Assembly (NCBI GenBank): GCA_944331715.1
Contig: CALVIP010000007.1
Span: forward strand, 1-37,892
DNA length: 37,892 nucleotides
Direction: 5' to 3'
Source: an uncultured Bacilli bacterium
GTDB taxonomy: Bacteria > Bacillota_I > Bacilli_A > RF39 > UBA660
A program made the translations under genes and the position numbers. The first letter of the stretch is position 1. Each line of letters begins with the position of its first letter. Below, piece after piece: positions 16,700-27,700 of the stretch. Below the pieces are notes generated by a model, which was given only the letters and a program-made list of their open reading frames with translations, had not been told where the DNA came from and did not search any database.

Positions 16700-17240
16700 A
16701 ATAGCTAGAGCGATTGCAAATGCAATTTATGATTTTCATTATAGTCAAATAGAGACTTACGATAAACTTGTAGAAAGACTTGAAAAAGATTTAGATGAAG
16801 TTAAAGTTAAAGTATGGCGTGAAGATGATACTGTAAAACTTCCTACTTATGCTAAATCTGGAGATGCTTGTATGGACGTTTATGTTAATTCTATTGAATA
16901 TAAAGATGATGGAAGAATAGTTTATCATACAGGTCTTCATTTTAAACTTCCAGAAGATTACGAAATGGAAATTCGTCCTAGAAGTTCTATGACTAAAACT
17001 TATGCTATAATGCAAAATAGTCCTGGTACTCTCGATGAAGGTTATACTGGTGAACTTCTTATAGTTCATAGAGATCTTTGTGAACCAAAAGAACCTTATG
17101 AATATTATAAAGTTGGAGATCGTTGTGCTCAAATACTTGTTCGTCGCCGTGAACGTATAGTTTGGAATGAAGTTACTACTAAAGAAGATTTAGGAATAAC
17201 TGAAAGAGGTGATGGAGGTTTTGGAAGTACAAATAAATAA
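16692..17240 (+). CDS. dut: dUTP diphosphatase (trimeric dUTPase)
   Basis: 182 residues. Hydrolyses dUTP to dUMP, keeping uracil out of DNA and feeding ThyX. All five motifs are visible: AKSGDACMDV (54-63), RPRSSM, NSPGTLDEGYTGEL with the catalytic Asp, GDRCAQILV, and the glycine-rich C-terminal ERGDGGFGST that closes over the substrate. The N-terminal 37 residues form an extra charged helix before the usual dUTPase start. It is in a coupled cluster with thyX and the dNMP kinase upstream. Confidence 0.96.
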   Translation: MSKIARAIANAIYDFHYSQIETYDKLVERLEKDLDEVKVKVWREDDTVKLPTYAKSGDACMDVYVNSIEYKDDGRIVYHTGLHFKLPEDYEMEIRPRSSMTKTYAIMQNSPGTLDEGYTGELLIVHRDLCEPKEPYEYYKVGDRCAQILVRRRERIVWNEVTTKEDLGITERGDGGFGSTNK

Positions 17241-17252
17241 TAAAAAGAAATT

Positions 17253-17609
17253 ATGGAAGAAATTACAATTATAATTAGCATTATAGCATTTTGTTTATTT
17301 ATTATAATGATTACGTTTATAGTTAGTACTATTAATCAAATTACATCTAATACTAAACTTGAAAATCTTAATAAAAAGCTTATTGAAGAAACTATTACTA
17401 AAATAGATATTTTTAAATCAGAGATTTCTACTATAAAAGATAGTATTACTACTATAAATAATACAGAACTTAAATTTGTAAATGTTGTTAATTCTTTACA
17501 TAATAGAATTTCAAAAATTGAAAATAAATATAATAAGAAAAAAAGAGATAATAATGTTTCAAATACTGCTGAAATAACAAACAAGATTAAGCCTGAAGTT
17601 AAAGATTAA
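17253..17609 (+). CDS. Membrane-anchored coiled-coil protein
   Basis: 118 residues. One strong N-terminal membrane segment (residues about 4-27, ITIIISIIAFCLFIIMITFI) followed by a long heptad-rich helix (about 30-100) with regular Ile/Leu and Asn/Lys positions, then a charged tail. This is the layout of small phage spanin-like or inner-membrane coiled-coil proteins. No lipobox or lysis partner is seen, so the role is open. Confidence 0.7.
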   Translation: MEEITIIISIIAFCLFIIMITFIVSTINQITSNTKLENLNKKLIEETITKIDIFKSEISTIKDSITTINNTELKFVNVVNSLHNRISKIENKYNKKKRDNNVSNTAEITNKIKPEVKD

Positions 17610-17615
17610 ACAACA

Positions 17616-17633
17616 TTCCCCGTAGGGAAAGAA
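17616..17633 (-). repeat. GC-rich element, copy 6 (inverted, intergenic)
   Basis: TTCCCCGTAGGGAAAGAA. Left arm of the intergenic hairpin. Confidence 0.85.
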
Positions 17634-17664
17634 GCATTAAATATTTGTTCTTCCTCTACGGGGA
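17617..17664 (+). terminator. Hairpin built from two inverted GC-rich repeat copies
   Basis: TCCCCGTAGGGAAAGAA (17617-17633) pairs with TTCTTCCTCTACGGGGA (17648-17664) with one G-U and one mismatch; the loop is 14 bases. It is followed by GTTTCTTAT, a weak T tract. It lies between two short genes and probably acts as a terminator or mRNA end. Confidence 0.6.
17648..17664 (+). repeat. GC-rich element, copy 7 (intergenic)
   Basis: TTCTTCCTCTACGGGGA. Right arm of the intergenic hairpin. Confidence 0.85.
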
Positions 17665-17682
17665 GTTTCTTATAATATTGTT

Positions 17683-17913
17683 ATGGAAAAATTTATAGAA
17701 ATTGCAAAAGTAATCATTAAAGATAATAATGGTGCTATAATATCTGAAATTATCTGCAATAAAATTGCTAATGATAAAATTTATACTATTCAAGATATAG
17801 TTTCAGATAAAATATTCAAAATATCTTATGTAATGCTTGATACTTTTCTTATACAATTACAGTTCTTAAAAGAAATATCAAACTTAAATATGGAAATTGT
17901 AAGATATGATTAA
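17683..17913 (+). CDS. Hypothetical small protein
   Basis: 76 residues. Helical, Ile-rich and alternating (AKVIIKDNNGAIISEIICNK). No membrane segment or motif recognised. It overlaps the next gene by 8 bases (TATGATTAA). Confidence 0.6.
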   Translation: MEKFIEIAKVIIKDNNGAIISEIICNKIANDKIYTIQDIVSDKIFKISYVMLDTFLIQLQFLKEISNLNMEIVRYD

Positions 17914-18190
17914 TCAATATTATAAAATTAAAACTACTAAAAAAGATTATTATTGTAAAATAACTTTTAAGAAAACTTCTCCTAAATTTAGTTGTAAAAT
18001 ATATTTAGAAAATATTGCAAACAATCATATTGATTTATTAAGAGAAATTACTACTGGAGATGCTCCAATTAGTGTTATTAATTTTATAAAGTATCAAATT
18101 AAAGATATTTATAATATTGAAAAAGATAAAATTAATGTTGAAGAAATTGATTATAATTTATTTAATTCTATAATAAAACAATCTAAATAA
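17906..18190 (+). CDS. Hypothetical small protein
   Basis: 94 residues. Strand-rich N-terminus (YYKIKTTKKDYYCKITFKKT), then a helical part with an acidic end. No family recognised. It is the last plus-strand gene before the convergent terminator. Confidence 0.6.
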   Translation: MINQYYKIKTTKKDYYCKITFKKTSPKFSCKIYLENIANNHIDLLREITTGDAPISVINFIKYQIKDIYNIEKDKINVEEIDYNLFNSIIKQSK

Positions 18191-18292
18191 ATCAATTTAT
18201 AGACATTATTTTTCATTAAATGATATTTTATATTGCTAAATAAAAATAATTGAAATTTAAGCCATTTCTGGCATTAATACGAGCATAAATAA

Positions 18293-18340
18293 CCCCTTGT
18301 TGGTAGACTGATTTTAGTCGCCAGCAAGGGGATTTTTTTT
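18293..18340 (+). terminator. Strong terminator between convergent modules
   Basis: CCCCTTG (18293-18299) pairs with CAAGGGG (18325-18331). Pairing continues through TTGGT with GCCAG and, past one bulged A, GACT with AGTC. Eight T follow in the plus direction. It ends the plus-strand module and, being symmetric in its stem, may also stop minus-strand transcripts. The other 100 bases of the gap (18191-18292) show nothing. Confidence 0.88.
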
Positions 18341-18725
18341 ATCTTTTTACTCCACCAAGTTTATCTGCCCATCTTTCAGTATAAAAATGATAATATCCTT
18401 CAATATGATGTTTACAACAACCTATATAATTATTTAATCCAGCATGAATAATACTAGGTAGACCTATTATTATAAGATATAACCAACCTAAATATCTACT
18501 TTGTTTACTATGACCAATTTCATGATTTATAGTATTTTTAGTACATATATATTTATTAATAAAAATTATAGTACCTAAACTTATTCCTCCAGGAATATTA
18601 CAAGAATAAACATTAACATAATCATCTTTATAAATAACTTTAGATGATTTTTTATAAAGTATTAGTAGGAATAATCCTACTAATACTTGTGGTAATTGCC
18701 ATATAGTTAATAATACTTTTTTCAT
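18339..18725 (-). CDS. Small membrane protein with HExxH zinc-protease motif
   Basis: 128 residues. N-terminal hydrophobic segment (LPQVLVGLFLLILY) and a second one (LGWLYLIIIGLPSIIHAGL). Between them lies NTINHEIGHSKQ, an HExxH zinc-binding motif, and after the second segment TERWADKLGG gives a possible third acidic ligand. I recall similar short HExxH membrane proteins among Bacteroidota, which would fit a host-derived gene. It starts in the stop of the giant RNA polymerase gene (TAATG), so it is translationally coupled. Possible roles are protein processing at the membrane or superinfection control; neither is shown. Confidence 0.75.
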   Translation of the reverse strand: MKKVLLTIWQLPQVLVGLFLLILYKKSSKVIYKDDYVNVYSCNIPGGISLGTIIFINKYICTKNTINHEIGHSKQSRYLGWLYLIIIGLPSIIHAGLNNYIGCCKHHIEGYYHFYTERWADKLGGVKR

Positions 18726-21700
18726 TAATCTTCTCCTTTAAGTTTGTTAGCAATAGACTCTGCAACTCCAATATTAAATGAATTTTCATTAATTCTATAA
18801 TATTGATTGTTTCTAGACATATTATCAAGTCTATTAATAACTCTATAAAATGGAATATTTCTTTTAACAATAACTGCAAGTTTGTTTTGTCCAGCATAAA
18901 GACCTGTACTATATTCGGGTTCGAAATCATCATTAAATATATATTGTCCGATATAATTAAGACCTTTAATAAGATCTGTTGGACCATTTTGAGCAGCAAT
19001 AGGACTTGACCACATAGTAGATGCTTCAGCAGGAAGACCCCATGGAAGATACATTTGAGATTCAGAGAAAAGTCTATCTGCAAGATAAATACAAGTATTA
19101 ATTAAATCAGAATCTTCTCTATCGTCGTCATCTGTAAGAGCGTATATTGCTAATGCAGCAAGTACAGCAGCAGTAATACCAAGTAAATCTCCAAGAACTC
19201 TTCTTATATTTTGTTGCATCCACACAGGACTAGTAGAATAATTGAATTTAATATTAAGAATACAATTTATAGCAGATTTAGCAACTTCTTGAAGAGAAGC
19301 AAGTACTATATTAGTACCATCATTATTAAGTTCTTGTATTCTTTTCTTAATACCATTAAAATCTTTAGTAAGTAAATTCCAAAATGATTGATAAGAACCT
19401 TGTTCAACAATACCTCTAATTTCATTAAAATATCCTTGTTTACGATAACGTTTCATAATACCAGGATAAATATGTTTATGATATTGCATAACAAGTCCTC
19501 CCCACCATTCACTTTCTATTTTAGCAGCACCAAGTTTATTATAAACACCGTGTATTTTAGTATTAACTTGTTGTATTTTTTCTTTAAGAGCACCTTCCAT
19601 TTCTGTAGTAAGTTCAGAACCTTCTTTTATTACAGCATAACCATCTTTAAATTCATATTGACTTTCTACAGTTTTAAATTCAGCAAATTTCTTTTCAGCT
19701 TGTTCACGAAGTCTTTTACGTTCAGCATTATATTTTTTAGCAATATCATTTCTTATATTTTTATCTATAATACTTTTAATAAAATCTTGATTAAAATCTC
19801 TTTGAAAAGTATCGTAATCTTTTTGTAAATCTTTTTCTCTACGAATATCTTTCTTCATCATATCAAGTTTAGCAACAAATTCAGAATTATCTTTAATTAC
19901 ATTTTGTAAAGCAACATAATCTATATCTATAAGATAATCATTTATAGTACCAATTACAGTTTTACCATTTCTGTTTTGATATATTCTATGAGATTTAAGC
20001 ATAGCAAACATTACAGTATTTTGCATATAATGTTCACCACCAGATTGAAGAGAATAAAGAAGATTTCTACTTCTTTCTGCCCAAGCAGCAGCACTTTCTC
20101 CTGGTTTACGTTCAACCATAGCATCAAAATCTACAACTTGATATGCTTTAGTAAGAGCAACAGCAAGATTTGGAGCAGTTTCGCTCCACATAGAAGCAAT
20201 ACATCCAACAGCGTTAGAAAAATATTTTACTTGAGCAGAACGAAATTCTTTCATGTTAAAGAATTGTCCTGCAAATGCTTCTCCAAACATATTAACTAAA
20301 CCTGTTGTAACATTACTTATACCTCCAGTAACATTAAAAATCATATATTTAGCAGAAGTAATATTTTGCATTAAATCAGCAACACCTCTAAAAGGATTAG
20401 GTTTTTTATATTCTTCAAAAAGAAATCTTCTAGCCCAATTTTCAAAAATAGTAATAGTATTAGTATAAGGAGTACGAGCATACCATTCTTCCTCTACGGG
20501 CGAACCTTTACGACGACTCAATTTACCAAAAGGATTTGTTTTATAACTTTCTCTAGTTCTTAAATCTTCAAGAAGTAAATATACTAAATCTTTAGATTTA
20601 ACTCTAGCCTTATATTCAGTAACTCTACCTATATATTCTTCAATAACTTTATCCCATCTTTCATCTCTAATAGAACGTTCTCTTTCAAGATTTCGTTTTT
20701 TAATTTCTTGATTTTCTTTATTTAAATCTTGAAGATAAAGTTGATATTGAGTATCAGTTTGTCCTTCTTGTTGTTTTTCAGGTTTTTTATATTCTTCCCA
20801 ACCTTTTGCACGAAGTTCTCTACTCATATCAAAATCAGCATCAAAATCTTTTTCATAAGATAAATGTTCGTGCCATTCAGTATTTCTATAATTACCCATT
20901 TCAAGACCAACTGCACCAAATGTATTTTTAGCAACCCATTCTAAATCAATATTAGGTTTATACTTACGAGGCATATATCCTTCTTCAAACCATTTCTTCA
21001 TTTCATTAGATGCAGCATTTTCATTTAATACATTTTGAACATAATTAGCAATTCTTTTAGCCTTATCTGAAAGTTGATTATATTTTTCATTAGTATATTT
21101 TCCTGTTCTATAATTATAATTAGTAGAAGTTTTACGCCAATTTTTATTTTCTTTTGTCTCTTTTACAGTTCTTCTAGTATTATAATATGTAGGAGTATAT
21201 TCATAAGTACCATTTTTTCCAAGAGCAGGATTAACTTCCATAGTAGTCCAAATGCGAAGAGGTTCCATTCTACGAGTATAAGGATTATAATAATGATTCT
21301 TTTCATACCATTGTTCATAATCACCTTTTCTTCTATGAAGTTTCATTGCCTCAAAATAATGGGTAGTTTTTTCGTAAGTAATATTATCTTTTATAAATTT
21401 TCTAGCATCAGTTTTCTTTTTATCTATATATTTATCATAATATTTTTTAGTAGGAACATAATATCCAAATATATTACGATTAGGAATGTAATTACCTTTT
21501 TTATCAAGTTTTGGTTGTCCTAATATATCAGTTTCACAAAATATAGATACCCAAAGTCTTTTTAAAGCAGTACCTTTAATGTTATCATTAAAATATCCAA
21601 ATTCTCTATCAAAAGCCTCATTATTTGTTTCCATTGTAATAATGGAATTTTTATTTGCTTTATCAAGATTATCATACATATTTCTATTAATATCTCTAAA

Positions 21701-24700
21701 TGCTTGATAAAGATTAGCAAGTTCTTTTAATTGATCTTCAGTAAGATTTTCAAAAAGTCTTTTAGTAGAAATATGACCATCATTAGGATCTATACCATTA
21801 CTTAAAAGATTGTTTATTTTAGTAATAATTTCAAATCTTTCAGAAATCATTTCAGGACTTTTCATTTCAGGAGTTCTAAACTCTGAATAAAAAGCATCAT
21901 TAAATACAGGCAAATCAGCAGGTATTTCTTTGATAAGAGCATTATCAGAAAGTATATTATCTGGATGTTTAGTTCCAAGTCTTTGACTTAAAGGATTATT
22001 AATTTCTTCAGTAATATCTTTAAGTCTTTGTATAATATCATCATCAGGATGTTCTTCTACATATTTTTCAAATGCTAATCCGTTAATAACACCAAATGCA
22101 TCATATTTATCATAATTATCAATTTTATCATAAATAGATTTATAAGGATTAAGAGGATTATTAGTAGATAATGCTTCATTGCTTTTAATAGCAGTATAAG
22201 CAGAAGCAATCATTTCTTGAACATCTTTAGTAAATTTTCTTCTAGTATTGTCTTTTAACCAATAATATGCTTCAAAATATCTATCATTTTTAAGTTTTTC
22301 ATTTAAATCTTTATCAGGATATGCTTTATCTATTTCATCAATAATAGCAAGATTTTCTTTTAAAGTATTCTTAAAATCTTCAGTAGGTTCATAAACAAAA
22401 TATTGATCACTTAAATCTCTAATTATTCTTAAATATTCATTTAAAGATATCGCAGCATCAGAATCTGCTCCTGTCTTTTCAGTACCATCAGAATAAGTAT
22501 TAGAAAGTAATTGACTTCTTTGTAAAAAATAATTATGTCTTTCAGTTCTTTCATCTTCTGTTAATGAACGAACATCAGCATAATTCTTATTTATTAAATC
22601 TCCAAGAACTCTATATTCTGCATATTGTCTAGGAGCATTTTTTAATATATTTTTTCTAGCAGTATTTAATTGTTTATAATAATCGCTAACTACTTCTTGT
22701 TCTACATTTTTAGCAAACCATTCATCTTTTTCAAGTATAACTTTTTCAAGTTTAATTCTTTCATCAATAATTTTATTAATATCTTTTGTTTTAAGAACTT
22801 CTTGATATGAATTATAAGCAAGAGCAAGTTTATTTCTTAAATCTTCTTTATCTTTAATAAAATTATCAGTATAACTATGAATTATACGTCCATCTTTATC
22901 TATAATATCTGACCATTTAAAATCTCCAGGAAGATTAAGAAGTTTCTTAAGTTCTTCTCTAAATCTTTTTTGATTTTCAATAGCATCAAATCTTGAAGTA
23001 GCAAGAATATTAGAAACGGCTTTAACTATTATTTGTACTTCTTTATTATTTAAATCTTTAATATCGCTAATATTCATTTCAAAGAAATTAGCATCTCTCC
23101 AACTATCAGTAGCAAAAGAAACTCCATAAGCATAATTAGGATTATTTGAATATTGTTCTACAAGATAGATATTAAAGATATTATCAAATGCTTTCTTAAG
23201 TAAAGCATTATCTTTAACTCTATTTATAGATGCTCTAATATTTTCTATTGCTGCCTTAGTTTGTTCATCTTCACTAGTAATATCAAGGTTGAATATACCA
23301 TCTATTGTTCGTCCAAAAGTTTTAGAATCAAGCATAAGTTTAATAAGTCTTGTTGCATCTTCTGGATGATTTTTAAGTTTAGTATATAAATTTTCAGAAT
23401 TAATAGAAAATTTTTCATCTCCTATATAGAAATTTTCAATTTCATATATAAGTTTATCAGCAAGATCTTTATAATATTTAGCAGCACTTTTATATACAGT
23501 TTTTCTATTTTCTCCAATACTTCTTAAAGAATTTCTATTTATACCTTGTATAGCAAGTTTATTAAAGAAATCAGTTGTATTCTCTTCAGAAGTTTTTATT
23601 TCTCTAAAATAAATATCATCGAGAATAAATTTACCAACTTTATCAGTATCTTCAAATTCATTAGTATTAAGAGAAGCACGACCAAGTTCAAAAGTATTTC
23701 CTTCAAGACCAGATAGCATAGAAGGATTATCTTCATATTTTTCAACAATAGCTTCTTCTATTGTTTTATTAACTTCTTCTATAGTTTCTTGTTCAGGAAG
23801 TAACTTTATTTTATAAACATTAGGTCTTATAGCTTTTCTTTCTATTGCGCTATCTTTAATTTCTTGTTCTTGTTCATTTAGTTGTTTTTTAGCAGAATTA
23901 ATACCTAAATTATGACGATATTTAGTAATTTCTATTATAGTATTTTTACCATTTATAGGAGCATTAATATATGCTTTAGAATTATTTCCTTTAATAACTC
24001 GTGCTAATATAGAACTATCATTATCAATAAGCATATATCCATTTTTAGTATTAAAATAAGTAAATTCTGAATCTATTTTATTAAAGAAATTATTAAGTAA
24101 ATTCTTTTCAACATTAGAAATATCAGAATTTTCATTCTTTGCCAAATCAAGTAAATAATTAGGATCTTTTATATCACTATTTTGTTCATAATAATTATAT
24201 TTAGGTATTTTATAATTATCTCTTTGACCTAATAAATCTATATAAGAAGTATATTTATCTTGTTTTCTAGTAGAAAGTAAAGCAACTTCATCTTGTGCAT
24301 TTTCTATAACTTGTTGATAATAATCATAAGCATAAAACTTATTATTATCGTTATTTATAGAATAATCAGTAACTTCATTTCTATTAAGAAGATTAAGAGG
24401 AATTAAATATATTCCTGCATCTTTAGCAATATAAATTTTATAAAGAGTTTGTCGTTTCTCCCCCGTAGAGGAATAACTCCTTACTCTTATATGACTTAAT
24501 GCTTTACTTTCATCTTCTTTATTTTCAGTTTTAAGTAAAAAGTTTTTAGCAAAATTTTGATAATCTTTAGTAAAAGGAATAAATACAAGACCAGTATCAT
24601 CCATTAAACTATTAAATACAGAATTATCTGAATTTTTATCAGCATTTTTATTAAATCTTATTTCTTTAGTTATTTCAGGATGACTTCTTACAAATTTATC

Positions 24701-27700
24701 AGTAAATTCATTAATATATAATCCTATTCTATCATTCATTATAACCTGAGAAACATCTACAATGTTTTCTCCTTTAGCATTAATAGTATTTTTAATAGTA
24801 TTGTTCTTAATTATTTTAGAAATACTACCTTTTTTAAATCTAAATCCTTCAACAAGAAAAGCATATTTAATTAAATCAACAGCAGTAAGTTTTATAAGTT
24901 TATTTTTATTAAAATATGCTTGTGCAAATTTATTAAGCACATCTTCTTGATTATAAATAGTATCATTATATCTTATTACATTATTAGCATAATCATTATT
25001 TATATTTCTTCTTCCAGAATATTTATAAGTTTTAATAATTTCAAATATACTATCTGTAATATCTATATGTTGTTGTATCCAAATAACCTTTTGAAGAGGA
25101 GTAAGATTACAAAATTCATCAATTTCTTCTTCTGTAGGATTATTTATATCTTTTATTTCAACTTTTTTAGTATATTCTTTATATCCAAACACTCTAGATA
25201 TTTCATCATTCCAATAATCAAAAGTATTATTTTCGATAGCTTTCTTAACATCGGGAATAATAAATCCAGAATCATTTACAGTTTGAGGAATATTAAGAAG
25301 TTCAATAGAATAATATATACTACTTACAATATAATTCTTTAATTCTTGATATTGATCTTCATTAAAAACAATACCAAGTTTAAGTTGAAATTGATTAATC
25401 CAATTAGCAATATCAGCATTTTCAAATCTAAATAATCTACTATTAATATCTACAGAAGCATTTGTAGCATATTTAAGCATTGCTGCAAGATAAGGATAAC
25501 TACTTTTATAAGGATCTATATTATTTATATCAACAGAACCACCAGGATACAAACTTTCAAGTATAGTTTTATTACCTTCTGCAACAAGAAGTTGATTTAC
25601 TTTATCTTTTGGATTTCTAAGTATTTCTTGTATATTTTGTATCTTAACTCTAGTTTCGTGAACAGTTTGTCTTGCACCAAAACTATCAGGATTAATAAGT
25701 CTTGAAACTCTTTCTATTGTTTTAGTATTCTCATAAAACTTTTTAAAAGCAAGAAGCATTCCTATATCAAAAGCAGCCTTTTTATAATCAATTTCAGTAC
25801 TATTATTTGTAGAATACTCGATAGACTGACCCATTTTTAGCCTCTCTACGAGCATATCTAGGTTAATAGGTATATTAGTATTACCTTTCTTAAATTCTTT
25901 CAAATTTGGCTCTCCGAATTGCTCTACAAAGACCGAAAATAAATCAACATTCTTGATTATTTCGTCCATTATACTTTCAATCGGAGTCCATTTGTTAATA
26001 ACATCTTTACCAACTTTAATACCTATTTTACTAGCAATATCTCTTAAAGCACTATCAATAGGATTAATATTATTATCTATATAAACCGATTGTTTTTGAA
26101 AATTATAATTATTGATCAAAGTAATAACAGGTTGCGCAAGAAACATTACAGCAGTATTATAATCAATACCTACATCTATAAGAGTTTTAAATGTTCCAAA
26201 AGTATAATCAGTTTCATTATACAATGCACCCATTTTAATAGCATCAAGAATATGTGCAGTAGTTTGAGAAGAATAAGCAGTAATAAGTTTTCCAACTACA
26301 TTTCGATTAGTCTTTGACCAACCAAACATATTATGTTTAACTCTATAATATTCTTTTCCATTTTTAGTAATATGTTCTACTTCATAACCATTTTCTTTAA
26401 GAAGAGTTTCATTATATTTACTAGCATCATATTCTACTATTATTTCATTTCCTTCTGTAAGTTTAACTTGAAGTTTATTACAAACAGAAGTATTAGTATC
26501 TCTATCAACAGAGAATGCTTTAAGTTTACGACCATTTATAGCATTTTCAAAAAACTGAAGTTGAGTAAAAGGATTATAAGGTGACATACTATTAAAAGAA
26601 AGACTAGGATCTATTTCTTCTAATTCATCTTTTGCATCTTTAATGTCATCAAAATTAGAACGAGAAAGATTTTCTTCAAGAGTAGTACTATCAAGCATAA
26701 TAGTAATCATACTCTTAACAATAGCATTATTTCTAGCCTTTTGATTTTGTTGTTCCTCTAAAGGGAGTTTCTTAAAATCTTCGTAAGATATAATATTAAG
26801 TTTTTTAGCAATAGATTTAAGAGTATTAAAATATTCTTCTTTAGCATTATTTCTAAGTTCTTTTACTTCTTTAAAAGTATAATCTTTATAAGTATTATCA
26901 CCTTCATAATTTTCTTCTGCTCTATATTGATCAGATAGAGAATAATAATATTCTTTAAGTTTAATAAGATCTTCTTTTTGTTCTGAATAACTAGGAAGAT
27001 TTATTAAATCTTCAATACTTTTTATAGTTTCTTCTATAATTTCTAATTCATTAAGATTTGCTTTTTTAGCATAACTAGTAGTAGTTTTTATTATTTCATT
27101 AATACCTTCAAAACCTTCTTTATTTCTAATATCCATTATTGCTTTATATATTTTAGCAAAAGGACGTTTAGTATTAATAGCCTTATTTAAAGCTTTATAT
27201 TCATTATATACAGAAGTAAGATCTGCATTAGCATATTGATAATTATTATCTCCTTTAATCCTTTCTTTAATAAGATTATTTATATAAGCAATATATCGTC
27301 TTCTATATCCATCTTCAGTTTTATCTGTATCTGGCTCTACCATTTTAAATTTACCATTTCTATCACGATAAAACTCATAGCTAATACCATAAATAGTATC
27401 AACATCAAAATCAGAACCAGTTTGAGTTACCCATTCATCTGAAACCATTATAGTAGAACCATATGATTCATCAAGAAAACCTACAACTTTAAGAACACTT
27501 ACAGATTGTTTACCTTCAGTAGGAATACGATAACCAATATGTAAATCAAGTCCTTCTTCTTCAAGTTGTTTAAGAAGTTGAGCATCCCATTCTTCTTGAC
27601 TCATTGAACTATCTTCTGGTCTTTGTGGAAGAAGTTTACTCCAACGAGGAAGAAGAACTTGCATATATCCTTGATGAACTATATTTCCATTTTCATCAAC

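Noticed and set aside
18652-19083. Second minus-strand frame overlapping the end of the giant gene
   Set aside because: It overlaps the giant gene's conserved C-terminus in another frame, with a Leu/Ile-rich product.
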